64,000 bases of DNA from Dehalobacter sp. DCM (GCF_024972775.1 NZ_CP092282.1:1977001-2041000), one strand, 5' to 3'; counted from the stretch's first letter, positions 1 through 8,810 are shown. Made by a program: numbers and translations. Notes: generated by a model from the sequence alone, not told the origin.

Positions 1-161
1 TCTACGTTATAGGGAGCATGATTATTTTGCAGAATATCATATTTTTCCTTGCGGATTTTTTCAATCAAACTAATTTTAACCTCATCGTTTTGGTAAGGAT
101 TATTTCCAAAATTACGATTGCGATAGATCGGGCTAAGCATTTGTTCCAAGGGTTGAGTCAT
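1..161 (-). CDS. Unrecognised protein, N-terminal 53 residues only (runs off the left edge)
   Basis: An open frame on the minus strand starts at an ATG at 161 and continues past base 1. It is preceded by a G-rich Shine-Dalgarno-like stretch (GGGGGG, about 5 bases upstream). The visible part begins MTQPLEQMLSPIYRNR and is polar, with no membrane segment, signal peptide or recognisable motif. It is divergent from the molybdopterin oxidoreductase operon, with about 300 bp between the starts. A divergent partner is often a regulator, and since the neighbouring operon has a sigma-54-type promoter, an enhancer-binding activator is possible. That is inference only; a TorD-like chaperone is another possibility. 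I do not recognise the family from the fragment. Confidence 0.6.
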   Translation of the reverse strand, partial: MTQPLEQMLSPIYRNRNFGNNPYQNDEVKISLIEKIRKEKYDILQNNHAPYNV

Positions 162-337
162 TGGATGGCCCCCTATAGATGAAATAATACCTTATAATCA
201 GTAAATTCCCGCTGCCGAGTTACAATGAGTCTTTATTTTCATTATTAAACTTATTTTTTAAAAAGTAAACTATTACTTTCTGAAAATTAAACAAATTATT
301 CTGAGCACAGATTATTCAGTTCCAAGCATAGTCAAAA

Positions 338-396
338 CATTGATTGTTCCTGGGTTCTGCCAGGCTTACGCTGATATTGCTAACCGGCAATCAATG
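338..396. promoter_or_regulatory. Inverted repeat upstream of the first molybdopterin operon (possible activator site)
   Basis: The 9-base arms CATTGATTG (338-346) and CAATCAATG (388-396) are perfect inverted copies separated by 41 bases. The right arm runs into the -24 element of the sigma-54-type promoter. Two smaller hairpins, CCTGG/CCAGG and ATTGC/GGCAAT, lie between them. The arrangement could be an activator or repressor site in the divergent intergenic region. No protein can be assigned. Confidence 0.35.
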
Positions 397-410
397 GCAT
401 AAATTATGCA
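395..410 (+). promoter_or_regulatory. Sigma-54-type (-24/-12) promoter for the first molybdopterin operon
   Basis: TGGCATAAATTATGCA has the invariant GG and GC at exactly the spacing of the sigma-54 consensus TGGCACGNNNNTTGCA. It lies 53 bases before the ATG of the molybdopterin oxidoreductase. An even better match is found ahead of the paralogous operon (17205-17220), which supports both calls. Transcription would require an enhancer-binding ATPase; none is complete in the window. Confidence 0.65.
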
Positions 411-462
411 CAGGATTTTAGCAGGATAAAAACAACAATAAAAAGGCAGGAGGTACAGGAGA

Positions 463-2805
463 ATGTCAACCAAAGGAAATTCGGTAAACATTGATGTCAA
501 TCCGGATGTTTACAAACACGACTGGCAGTGGAAGGAAGGGGAATATACCGTTACCCGGTCCACGCAGTGGACCGGTCCGGGCTGCCATAACGGCTGCGGT
601 CTTTTATACTATACCAAGGACGATAAATTGGTAAAGGTCGAAGGAGACCCCTATGCGCCTTTTAACCAAGGACGATTATGCATGCGGTGTATTAACCTCC
701 CTGAAGCTGTCAACCATGCCGATCGGTTAAAATGGCCGCTGAAAAGAATCGGTGAACGCGGTGAAAATAAATGGCAGCGTATTTCCTGGGATGAAGCCTA
801 TGACCTTATTGTAGAGAAAGTAAAACGGATCCAGAAGGATTTTGGCCCGGAAACCATCGTCGGGATGGAAGGTACCGGCCGCAATATATGCTGGCAAGTG
901 CCGTTACTCACCTATGCGGGATTTGGCAGCCCCAACTTTGCTATGGGTTTTTTAAGCGGTGACTCTTGCATGGTGCCGCGGACGTCAATTAGTTTTTGCG
1001 TTTTGGGAGATTTGTCCGTCGTCGATTGCTCCCAGTTCCGGGATGTGCGTTATGACGATCCCGAATGGGTCGTTCCCGAAACGATTTTAGTCTGGGGCAA
1101 TAATACCATCGTTAGCAACCCCGACGGCTTTTTTGGTCACTGGATTGTGGACTGTATGCAGCGCGGCAGTAAGCTGATCGTGATTGACCCGCAGCTGACA
1201 TGGCTGGCTTCCCGTGCCGAAATCTGGCTACAGGTCCGTCCCGGTACCGATACCGCTATTGCCATGGCCATGATGAATGTCATTATTGAAGAAGGCCTCT
1301 ATGATCAAGACTATGTTGAAAAATGGTGCTATGGTTTTGAACAGCTAGCTGAACGCGTTAAAACAATGACGCCGGCCAAAGCAGCTGAAATAAGCTGGGT
1401 AACCAAAGAATTGATCATTGAAGCAGCGAGGATGTTCGCTCAATCCAAGCCGGGTGCCCTGCAGTGGGGGTTGGCTACAGATATGTCTGTTAACGGAATC
1501 CCACAGGCCCATGCCTTAATGTGCTTGAATGCTATCTGCGGCAACTACGAAACGACCGGTGGCAATGTCATGGCCAGAGAACCTTGGTATATGAATCTGG
1601 CTTATCAAGTTGGTTATTTTGATTTCCTCACTGAAGAGATGCGGGAGAAAAGAATCGGCGACGACGTTTCACCGATGCACCAATTCGGTACCTTTAGTTC
1701 CACCGCTCAGGGTGATGCGATCTTAAAAGCCATTGAATCCGGCAAACCTTATCCGATTAAAATGCTCTGGTTCCAGACAACCAATCCGATTGCCAATATG
1801 GGCGCAGAAGCACCGCGAGTTTATGATGCCATTAAATCAGTCGACTTCGTCGTTGTTGTCGACTTGTTTATGACACCAACAGCCGTAGCTGCAGCGGATT
1901 TAGTCCTTCCAGCAGCTATGAGCTGCGAACGCAATGGTTTACGGACTTGGTGGTCTCCTTTGCGCAGCAGTGTTCAATTAACCCAGTATGAGGAATGCAA
2001 GTCGGATGAGACGATCGTGCTCGAACTATGCAATCGTCTGAATCCGGAAAACTGCAATTGGATGGATGATATCGATCTTTTGAACTGGCGGCTGGAGGAA
2101 GGTCAAGCACCCGTAAAAGACTTTACAGAACTTGTCCAAAAGGTACACGTCTGGCCGGATCATCATTACCGGCGCCATGAAAAGGGACTTTTGCGCCCGG
2201 ATGGCGAGCCTGGTTTCAATACGCCAACAGGCAAGATCGAACTGTACTGTACAACGTTGGAAAGCTTTGGCAACGATCCGCTTCCGTATTATGAAGAACC
2301 GCCGGAAAGCCCAATAACGACACCGGAATTGTTTAAACAATATCCACTGGTTTTAACTACCGGACACCGTTCTTTTGAATTCTTCCATTCCGAGCATCGT
2401 CAACAAAAAACAATGCGTGAATTCCATCCCTATCCGCTCGTCGATATCCATCCCGAAACAGCTGAAAGATATGGCATATCTGAGGGCGATTGGGTCTGGA
2501 TCGAAAACATGCGCGGTCGTTGCAGGCAGAAAGCCAGACTTACTGCTACGATGGATCATCGGGTCATCAACGCTGAACATGGCTGGTGGTTCCCGGAAGA
2601 AGAGGGTGCTGAGCCAAGTTTGTTTGGGGTATTCAATTCCAATATCAACAACCTCACAACCCAGTGTGTGACCGGTCCGACCGGTTATGGTGCACCCTAC
2701 AAAAACCAGATCTGCAGGATCTATAAAGCAACGGAAGAAAACAGCAAAGTTATGCCTGGAGAACAAGTGACCAGAATGGGAGGGTTCAAATATGTCCGCA
2801 AATAA
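463..2805 (+). CDS. Molybdopterin (bis-MGD) oxidoreductase, catalytic subunit, 780 aa
   Basis: Catalytic subunit of the DMSO reductase superfamily, the broad group that includes acetylene hydratase, pyrogallol transhydroxylase and catechol dehydroxylases. Cys41, Cys45, Cys73 and Cys76 mark the N-terminal Fe-S region, followed by RLKWPLKRIGERGENKW and ISWDEA, typical of the family. Cys169 in SGDSCMVPR is the likely Mo/W ligand. The position equivalent to the first cluster cysteine of the paralog at 17284 (Cys25) is Thr34 here, so cluster ligation may differ. There is no Tat signal, so the enzyme should be cytoplasmic. A strong Shine-Dalgarno (GGAGG) supports the ATG. The next gene, its Fe-S partner, overlaps by 14 bases. 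The substrate is unknown; hydroxylation or dehydroxylation of an aromatic compound is a guess from relatives. Confidence 0.9.
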   Translation: MSTKGNSVNIDVNPDVYKHDWQWKEGEYTVTRSTQWTGPGCHNGCGLLYYTKDDKLVKVEGDPYAPFNQGRLCMRCINLPEAVNHADRLKWPLKRIGERGENKWQRISWDEAYDLIVEKVKRIQKDFGPETIVGMEGTGRNICWQVPLLTYAGFGSPNFAMGFLSGDSCMVPRTSISFCVLGDLSVVDCSQFRDVRYDDPEWVVPETILVWGNNTIVSNPDGFFGHWIVDCMQRGSKLIVIDPQLTWLASRAEIWLQVRPGTDTAIAMAMMNVIIEEGLYDQDYVEKWCYGFEQLAERVKTMTPAKAAEISWVTKELIIEAARMFAQSKPGALQWGLATDMSVNGIPQAHALMCLNAICGNYETTGGNVMAREPWYMNLAYQVGYFDFLTEEMREKRIGDDVSPMHQFGTFSSTAQGDAILKAIESGKPYPIKMLWFQTTNPIANMGAEAPRVYDAIKSVDFVVVVDLFMTPTAVAAADLVLPAAMSCERNGLRTWWSPLRSSVQLTQYEECKSDETIVLELCNRLNPENCNWMDDIDLLNWRLEEGQAPVKDFTELVQKVHVWPDHHYRRHEKGLLRPDGEPGFNTPTGKIELYCTTLESFGNDPLPYYEEPPESPITTPELFKQYPLVLTTGHRSFEFFHSEHRQQKTMREFHPYPLVDIHPETAERYGISEGDWVWIENMRGRCRQKARLTATMDHRVINAEHGWWFPEEEGAEPSLFGVFNSNINNLTTQCVTGPTGYGAPYKNQICRIYKATEENSKVMPGEQVTRMGGFKYVRK

Positions 2806-3139
2806 GATAGGCTTTGGATTACTCATTAATTATGAATTCTGTACCGGCTGTCATGTCTGTGAGATTGCTTGCAAGAAAGAATTGGATCTTCCGGTCGGAC
2901 AGTGGGGGATCAAAGTTCTTCAGGACGGACCGCGCAAAATGGCAAATGGCAAATGGGAATATAACTTTCTGCCCATGCCGACATCGTTATGCGATCTTTG
3001 TGCGGAAAGAATCAAGATGGGCAAGAAACCAACCTGTGTCCATCACTGTCAAGCAGGGATCATGACATACGGGCCTTTGGAAGAGCTGGTCCAAAAGATG
3101 ACTGAAAATCCAAAAACCGTACTGTTTGCACCCCGATAA
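2792..3139 (+). CDS. Ferredoxin-like [4Fe-4S] electron-transfer subunit, 115 aa
   Basis: Small iron-sulfur partner of the preceding molybdopterin enzyme. Cys17, Cys20, Cys23 and Cys27 form CxxCxxCxxxC for one [4Fe-4S] cluster. Cys67, Cys70, Cys82 and Cys86 (CxxC...CxxxC) fit a second. It resembles a shortened DmsB or the small subunit of transhydroxylase- and resorcinol-hydroxylase-type enzymes, but has no membrane anchor partner nearby. The start overlaps the end of the catalytic gene by 14 bases and has GGGAGGG upstream, indicating translational coupling. It probably shuttles electrons to a soluble donor or acceptor. A second copy lies at 19562. Confidence 0.9.
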   Translation: MSANKIGFGLLINYEFCTGCHVCEIACKKELDLPVGQWGIKVLQDGPRKMANGKWEYNFLPMPTSLCDLCAERIKMGKKPTCVHHCQAGIMTYGPLEELVQKMTENPKTVLFAPR

Positions 3140-3173
3140 TTTAAGATTAAAAATAAAGGAGGTGTGATTAGGG

Positions 3174-3413
3174 ATGGCAAAACCATTTCCGATCCCGGTT
3201 GTCAATGCAGCATGGGAACGGGCTCAAGGTCATTGCGAATGTGAACATGAAGGCCATGGCCACGCAGGACGCTGCAATATTAAACTGGTTAAACCTATGC
3301 GCGGGGGACGAAATACAGGTGCTTGGGAAGCCCATCATATTGATCCAGAGGGCGACCCTGTCCTGGAAAATCTACAGATCATGTGCATGGAGTGCCATAA
3401 GGCATCTAAGTAA
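3174..3413 (+). CDS. Small HNH-domain protein, 79 aa, third gene of the molybdopterin operon
   Basis: The C-terminal half reads as an HNH/McrA-type domain: AHHIDP, then a spaced Asn in ENLQIMC, then CxxCH (MCMECHK). An N-terminal Cys/His-rich stretch (CECEHEGHGHAGRC) adds possible metal ligands. The start has a near-perfect Shine-Dalgarno (AAAGGAGGTG) and lies 34 bases after the Fe-S subunit. The gene ends just before a strong terminator, so it is the last gene of the operon. HNH folds are usually metal-dependent nucleases, but in this setting a metal-handling or maturation role is equally possible. No phage or restriction genes are nearby. The domain call is good; the function is open. Confidence 0.75.
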   Translation: MAKPFPIPVVNAAWERAQGHCECEHEGHGHAGRCNIKLVKPMRGGRNTGAWEAHHIDPEGDPVLENLQIMCMECHKASK

Positions 3414-3420
3414 AATAATA

Positions 3421-3448
3421 GAGTCCGGTCAATCCGGACTCCTTTTTT
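3421..3448 (+). terminator. Rho-independent terminator of the first molybdopterin operon
   Basis: A perfect 8-bp stem GAGTCCGG/CCGGACTC with a TCAAT loop is followed by TTTTTT. It sits between the operon and the convergent VWA gene. Confidence 0.9.
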
Positions 3449-3480
3449 GTGTAGATAATATTAATATCTTCTTTGGTGTT

Positions 3481-4851
3481 TTATAGTGATGACAGGAATT
3501 GCTCCAGCTCCTCGACATTAGATACGGAGAAGGCACCCGTGCAATTTTGCTGGTATTGCGTCATGAGGCAGTCGCCTTGGTCCCATTGATCTTTTCTTAA
3601 TGGATTCAGCCAATACAATGCGGCTGCACTTTCTTTGATTGCGGCAAGGACTTCGTTGCCATCGAGCTTATTCCGGTTATTCTTGGCGTCACCCAGGATC
3701 AGAACAGTCGTTTTTTGGGGAAGGAAGGGGAGGTGTTGATCAGCAAATTGTTGTAAAACACTGCCGTAATGCGAGTATCCGGTTACGTTGTAACCTCTGA
3801 TTTTTCCCAGATTCCGCAACGAACTGGCCCAATCATGCTCCTGAAATAAGTCTGTTGCTTCGACAAGCCGATCGACAAACAGAAAGGAGCGTATATTGGC
3901 ATAGCGTTGCTGAGTGGCAAATACAAACAGGAGCATAAAGTAGATAAATTTACTGACCGAATTAGACATATCACAAAGGAGCCAAAGATCCGGCTTAGCT
4001 GGTTTTCGCTGCATCCGTATCAAGTCAATCGGGATGCCGCCGGTCTTCAATGCGTGTTTCAGGCTGCGGTTCAAATTAACAGGCCCTCGGGGACCGACCT
4101 TACGCCGTCGGCCTTTACGGGTGGCGAGTTTGCGCCCGATTTTTTGGATCTCCTGAGAGATCAGGGAAAAATGAGCATCATCGCTGTCTAAAAACGCAAT
4201 CGTTCGGGGATTGCGTTTTTGCATTTCCTGCAAGAGATGCTCTTCACTCATATTACGGGCAAGCTGCCGTTCGATCTCATCTTTGATTAGGTTGTTCCAT
4301 TCCTCCAGAACGCGTTTTGCTGCCTGATATTCCTCTTCTGTAAGCTCTTGGCGGTGGTATAGCTGGTCGATATAGTCTGCAGCCTGGGTAAATCCACTCT
4401 GCTCTTGAAATAGGGCCAGTGCGTTTTCCCGGTCTTCCTGGTTGACTTCGAGTTTGAGATCCATTCCGTTAATGACGGCATAGATCAGATCGATCTCATG
4501 TTTAAGAACAGCTTGGACCAAAAGTTGCAGAGGAACTTGTTTACCGCTGCTTCCGCCATGGCCTTCCTCACCCGGGATGTGGCCGGCTCTGCCTCGCTCA
4601 AATAGACCAAAACGGTCGCCGGCGATTTCCAAATCAGGCCCCAGGTAAAGCTCAATCAGCCATAAAACATAATCGGCACCCCAAGGCTCTTTGACTAATG
4701 TGGTATTGAGGAGATTGTAAAACTCATATTTAGTCAGATTTTCTGGTCCTATCAGTCGGATTAGACGAATGCAGTCGGCTATCTCCCGAGAATTGACATC
4801 AATTCCAGATTTTCTGAGCAGCCTGGCAATATTAAGAATGAAGTATTCCAT
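3481..4851 (-). CDS. VWA-domain protein of the CoxE type, 456 aa
   Basis: Partner of the upstream MoxR-type ATPase; the two genes overlap by 20 bases. The C-terminal half carries a von Willebrand A fold with the MIDAS sequence DMSNS (about residue 294) after WLLC, and a later Asp in LILGDAKNN. The N-terminal half is helical and charged, with a basic stretch (GRKLATRKGRRRKVGPRG) before the VWA domain. MoxR-VWA pairs act as chaperones that insert or remodel metal cofactors; CoxD/CoxE, needed for the Mo-Cu site of CO dehydrogenase, is the best known case. Being convergent with a molybdopterin operon is suggestive, but no dependence is shown. Confidence 0.85.
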   Translation of the reverse strand: MEYFILNIARLLRKSGIDVNSREIADCIRLIRLIGPENLTKYEFYNLLNTTLVKEPWGADYVLWLIELYLGPDLEIAGDRFGLFERGRAGHIPGEEGHGGSSGKQVPLQLLVQAVLKHEIDLIYAVINGMDLKLEVNQEDRENALALFQEQSGFTQAADYIDQLYHRQELTEEEYQAAKRVLEEWNNLIKDEIERQLARNMSEEHLLQEMQKRNPRTIAFLDSDDAHFSLISQEIQKIGRKLATRKGRRRKVGPRGPVNLNRSLKHALKTGGIPIDLIRMQRKPAKPDLWLLCDMSNSVSKFIYFMLLFVFATQQRYANIRSFLFVDRLVEATDLFQEHDWASSLRNLGKIRGYNVTGYSHYGSVLQQFADQHLPFLPQKTTVLILGDAKNNRNKLDGNEVLAAIKESAAALYWLNPLRKDQWDQGDCLMTQYQQNCTGAFSVSNVEELEQFLSSL

Positions 4852-5710
4852 TAAACCAATCCTTTTGGTTCACTTTTTCTAAAACTAGTTTGCAGTCATC
4901 CTGATATTTGAAAAGTACCGTGATGGTTGACGCAACCGTTTCCTGTAACAGTTCTTCGACGCCCAACTGTTCAAGAATATTGACCCAGTCGATGACTTCG
5001 CTAATGCTCGGGTGTTTTTTTAGCTTTTCCAACCGTAATTTGCGGACTAAGGTGACCGCTTGTTTTCCGAGCTTCTCCTGCAATTGAGGAAAGTTGATCT
5101 TTAAAATTTCCAGCTCTCTTTGTTCATTGGGATAATCCAAGTGCAGGTAGAGACAGCGCCGCCGGAGCGCTTGGCTGATATTCCGGGTGCTGTTGCTGGT
5201 CAGCAGGACGGAGGGGATGCTGACTGCCGGGATTGTCCCTATTTCCGGTATTGAGATCTGCCAGTCCGAAAGGATCTCCAACAGAAAACTTTCAAATTCT
5301 TCATCGCTTTTATCAATTTCATCGATGAGCAATACCGCCGGCTTCTCGTTGGTGATAGCCTTTAGCAGCGGTCTTCTAAGAAGAAATTCATCGGTATAGA
5401 TCGTCTCACTTGTATCCGACCATTCCTTTGTTCCCGGCTCCTTTGTCTGGATAAAAAGGAGCTGTTTTTGATAATCCCATTCGTATAACGCTTTACTCTC
5501 ATCAATGCCTTCATAGCACTGGAGACGGATTAATTCTCTGCCTAGAAACTGGCTCCAGGCCTTCGCTAGTTCTGTTTTGCCTGCCCCTGCCGGGCCCTCA
5601 ATCAATAGCGGTTTGTTCAGAAGCAGAGAGTATTGCAAGACCATCGCTGTATTATCGTCAGCAATATAGCCTTCTTGTTTTAAACCCAACGTGATCTTTT
5701 CCAAATCCAT
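4832..5710 (-). CDS. MoxR-family AAA+ ATPase (CoxD-like), 292 aa
   Basis: AAA+ ATPase with Walker A GPAGAGKT (residues 39-46), Walker B AVLLIDEID (125-133), sensor-1-like TSNSTR (171-176) and an arginine cluster ALRRRC. The length suits the MoxR/CoxD family. It is the first gene of a two-gene minus-strand operon with the VWA protein. AAAGGAA lies upstream of the ATG. It is likely to power folding or metal-centre assembly of a client together with the VWA protein. Which client is not shown; the adjacent molybdopterin enzyme is an obvious candidate. Confidence 0.88.
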   Translation of the reverse strand: MDLEKITLGLKQEGYIADDNTAMVLQYSLLLNKPLLIEGPAGAGKTELAKAWSQFLGRELIRLQCYEGIDESKALYEWDYQKQLLFIQTKEPGTKEWSDTSETIYTDEFLLRRPLLKAITNEKPAVLLIDEIDKSDEEFESFLLEILSDWQISIPEIGTIPAVSIPSVLLTSNSTRNISQALRRRCLYLHLDYPNEQRELEILKINFPQLQEKLGKQAVTLVRKLRLEKLKKHPSISEVIDWVNILEQLGVEELLQETVASTITVLFKYQDDCKLVLEKVNQKDWFNGILHS

Positions 5711-5991
5711 GGCATGAGTTCCTTTCTGTCATTGGTCGTATATTCGACAAATATTAGGATTAATATAATCATATATACAGGTTAATACAATTATTATTAA
5801 TTATTGATGATTTAGGTTCACATGGCAAGTAATTTTTATTTACCTTACTGTAAGGAACTTCTCTGTCATAGAAAATTCTTTCGACGGTTTCTATGTTTAA
5901 TGAAATTCGCAACGTATAAACTTGTGCAGCTGGCTCAAATCGATTAATATATACATACAATATGTAAATGCAAATCGATGGAGGTTACACG

Positions 5992-6510
5992 ATGAATCAG
6001 CTATTTCAAGTGATTAAACCCGAGGAATTGAATGAGAATGTGTTTAAACTTATTGGCAAAGACTGGATGTTGATCACTGCTGGGAATAAAGAGAAATTCA
6101 ATACAATGACCGCAAGCTGGGGCGGATTGGGTATTCTCTGGAATAAAAAAGTCTGTTTCTGCTTTATTCGGCCGAATCGGTATACCTATGAATTTATGGA
6201 GAATGAAAATACATTTACATTATCATTCCTTGAAGAAAAATATAGGGAAGTATTGCGTTTCTGTGGCTCAAACTCCGGGCGTGACGTTGATAAAATAGCC
6301 ACCACAGGCATTACGCCAATAGAAAGCATCCATGGTTCTGTCTATTTTGAAGAAGCCAAGTTAGTTATGGAATGCCGAAAAATATATACTCAGGATCTTT
6401 CGCCGGAGAGTTTTGTTGAGCCGGAATTGGAAAAAAATTATAACGGACAAGACTATCACAGACTTTATATCGGTGAAATCATTGACTGCTATCTGAAAGA
6501 AAACGAATAA
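5992..6510 (+). CDS. Flavin reductase-like FMN-binding protein, 172 aa
   Basis: Belongs to the flavin reductase-like (flavoredoxin) family: the N-terminal part contains LITAGN and FNTMTASWGGLG, then the family sequence RPNRYTYEF, and the C-terminal half has YIGEIIDC. The ATG at 5992 is chosen over one 24 bases earlier because GGAGG sits 7 bases upstream of it. It probably binds FMN and transfers electrons from a reduced carrier; the donor is unknown. It is a single-gene unit closed by a terminator. The protein is related to the C-terminal domain of the rubredoxin fusion at 10743. Confidence 0.85.
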   Translation: MNQLFQVIKPEELNENVFKLIGKDWMLITAGNKEKFNTMTASWGGLGILWNKKVCFCFIRPNRYTYEFMENENTFTLSFLEEKYREVLRFCGSNSGRDVDKIATTGITPIESIHGSVYFEEAKLVMECRKIYTQDLSPESFVEPELEKNYNGQDYHRLYIGEIIDCYLKENE

Positions 6511-6520
6511 CGGCATATGA

Positions 6521-6555
6521 AACAAAGAAGCGGACTGTGCAGCCGCTTCTTTGTT
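6521..6555. terminator. Bidirectional terminator
   Basis: A 12-bp stem (AACAAAGAAGCGG paired with CCGCTTCTTTGTT) has A-rich and T-rich flanks. It lies between two convergent genes, so it can serve both strands. Confidence 0.85.
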
Positions 6556-6565
6556 TTATGTTATA

Positions 6566-7456
6566 TTAGTGATCTATAAGCGACCACATGTCCTCGGGCA
6601 GGGGTGCGATTATTTTTACTTCGCGGCTGGTCATAGGATGCCGAAATGCGTAACTATGGCAATGCAGCGCTTGCCGCTGAATATACTCCAGGCTGCCGCC
6701 ATAAAGGTCGTCACCCAGAAGGGGGTGACCGGACGCTTGGGCATGGACACGGATTTGGTGCGTCCTGCCGGTGACCAAAGTGAATTGCATCAGGGTATAG
6801 TCTTTGTAGCTTTCGATTATTCTGTATAAAGTTAGGGCCGGCTGACCATCCGGAGCGGCTATACGCTGAATCTTGCTGCCTGCTTTCAAACGGATCGGTG
6901 TGGACCATGTACCTTCGTCCAGGGGAATTTTACCCTGGACAAGGCCAAGGTAGATTTTTTCGACTTCATTTTTTGCCGAAAGGGAAGCCAGCTGCTGGTG
7001 TGCATAACGTGATTTAGCGATGAGTACAATTCCAGAGGTATTACGGTCAATGCGTGAGATCGGACGAAATGGACGTGATTCACCCTTATTCTCCCAATAA
7101 CCGAGGACTGCGTTAGCCAACGTACCGCTTTGGTAACGTGCATTGGGATGGACGACCTGTCCCGGCGGCTTATTGACAGCTAAAAATAAATCATCCTCGT
7201 AAAGGATATCTATAGGCAGAGGCTCACCCGGCACGGTGGCGGATGCGTCATCCTGGATATTGACTGAAAGTGTTTGTCCTGCATGTCCACGGGAAGTTAA
7301 ATAGGTAAATTGACCATCAACCCAAACATTTTCTCCAATTTTCAGTTTTTGCAGGATCTTGCGTGAAAAATGAAAACGCCGAAGCAAAATGTCCTGAAAT
7401 TTTCGTCCATCGTCCTCACTGGTTAAGGTATAGATAAAAAGCCGTATGTCAGTCAT
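6566..7456 (-). CDS. RluA-family pseudouridine synthase, 296 aa
   Basis: Isomerises specific uridines in rRNA or tRNA to pseudouridine. An N-terminal S4-like region (SRKILQKLKIGENVWVDG) precedes the catalytic domain with RIDRNTSGIVLIAKS, whose Asp is the nucleophile, and the RluA signature GRTHQIRVH. The ATG at 7456 is chosen because AGGGTG precedes it at good spacing, while the ATG 24 bases upstream has no ribosome site. The length matches RluD/YlyB-type enzymes. The exact RNA target cannot be told from sequence. Confidence 0.88.
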   Translation of the reverse strand: MTDIRLFIYTLTSEDDGRKFQDILLRRFHFSRKILQKLKIGENVWVDGQFTYLTSRGHAGQTLSVNIQDDASATVPGEPLPIDILYEDDLFLAVNKPPGQVVHPNARYQSGTLANAVLGYWENKGESRPFRPISRIDRNTSGIVLIAKSRYAHQQLASLSAKNEVEKIYLGLVQGKIPLDEGTWSTPIRLKAGSKIQRIAAPDGQPALTLYRIIESYKDYTLMQFTLVTGRTHQIRVHAQASGHPLLGDDLYGGSLEYIQRQALHCHSYAFRHPMTSREVKIIAPLPEDMWSLIDH

Positions 7457-7694
7457 AAAAAACACCCTGTCTCTCAACATTATAAGCTGTTGAGTTACTT
7501 ATAGAGGCAATGCGTTCTTCCATGTCATTTGCAAAGAATAAGCACGAAAGAATAGACATATATTATAATTTAACACATATATGAGATGCAAATATCAAAA
7601 AAAGCAAAATTATATTATAATTAATATGGAAAAAGACCATGATTTTGGCATGCAATTTCAGCATAATTTTGGATGAAATGAGGTTAAATTTCAG

Positions 7695-8810
7695 ATGAAT
7701 GATCAACGGATAGACCAATTAGCCCATAACTTGATTACGTATTCGGTGGAGCTTAAAGAAGGGGAGAAACTATTGATCGAAGTAGCCGGTCTGGAGATTC
7801 CCCTGGCCAAAGCGCTGATTAAAGAAACGTATAAGGCTGGCGGACAGCCGTACCTTCACATATCGAATAGTATACTGCAGCGGGAGATATTAAAAGGACT
7901 TACTGAGGAACAAGCCAATGATATGGCGAAATGGGAAGTTGCCCGAATGAAAGAAATGCACGCCTATATCGGGATTCGATCAGGTGAAAATGTCAACGAG
8001 CTTGCCGATGTACCGAGCGAAAAAATGAGAATCTATATGAAGAACTATTCGCATCCACTCCATTCCGAGCAGCGTGTAAAACATACAAAGTGGTGCGTCC
8101 TGCGTTACCCCAATCCGTCAATGGCCCAACTGGCAGAGACCAGTACCGAAAGTTTTGAGGATTATTATTTCAATGTCTGTAACCTGGATTATTCAAAAAT
8201 GTCTGCGGCTATGGACCCTTTGAAAGAACTTATGGAGAAAACTGATCACGTTCGGATCACCGGCCCGGGAACGGATATTTCATTTTCAATCAAAGGATTG
8301 CCAGCAATTAAATGTGACGGCAAGCTCAATATACCTGACGGGGAACTTTTCACTGCACCAGTCAAAAATACGGTCAATGGCATCCTTTCCTATAATACGC
8401 CTGCGGTTTACCAAGGCTTTACTTATGAATCAATCGTCCTGGAATTTAAGGATGGGAAGATAGTAAAAGCAACGGCTAACGATACGGAGAGGATCAACAA
8501 AGTATTCGATACGGATGAAGGCGCCCGATATATCGGTGAGTTTTCCTTTGGCTTTAATCCGTATATCCAAAAACCGATGAAAGATACGCTGTTTGATGAG
8601 AAAATTGATGGCAGCTTTCATTTTACGCCGGGATCGGCATACGACGAGTGCAACAATGGCAACCAGTCAGCTGTGCACTGGGATCTTGTGTGTATCCAGC
8701 GGCCCGAATACGGCGGCGGTGAAATTTATTTTGACGGACAGCTCATTCGTAAAGACGGTCGTTTTGTTCTGTCTGAACTGCAGGTCCTTAACCCTGAAAA
8801 TTTGAAATAG
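7695..8810 (+). CDS. M29-family aminopeptidase (AmpS/PepS type), 371 aa
   Basis: Matches the thermophilic metalloaminopeptidase family M29 along its full length (about 370-410 aa in the family). The start LAHNLITYSVELKEGEKLLIE is the usual N-terminus. The C-terminal half carries the conserved metal-ligand regions, including FTPGSAYDECNNGNQSAVHWD and YFDGQLIRKDGRF. It should be a cytoplasmic enzyme that removes N-terminal residues from peptides using two metal ions. It stands alone with about 200 bp of AT-rich upstream sequence. Confidence 0.88.
   Translation: MNDQRIDQLAHNLITYSVELKEGEKLLIEVAGLEIPLAKALIKETYKAGGQPYLHISNSILQREILKGLTEEQANDMAKWEVARMKEMHAYIGIRSGENVNELADVPSEKMRIYMKNYSHPLHSEQRVKHTKWCVLRYPNPSMAQLAETSTESFEDYYFNVCNLDYSKMSAAMDPLKELMEKTDHVRITGPGTDISFSIKGLPAIKCDGKLNIPDGELFTAPVKNTVNGILSYNTPAVYQGFTYESIVLEFKDGKIVKATANDTERINKVFDTDEGARYIGEFSFGFNPYIQKPMKDTLFDEKIDGSFHFTPGSAYDECNNGNQSAVHWDLVCIQRPEYGGGEIYFDGQLIRKDGRFVLSELQVLNPENLK

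Noticed and set aside
2353-2826. Open frame of 157 codons on the minus strand
   Set aside because: Antisense shadow of the molybdopterin gene, with no ribosome site and no family-like pattern.
5769-5960. Open frame of 63 codons on the minus strand
   Set aside because: AT-rich, no ribosome site and no similarity; treated as intergenic.
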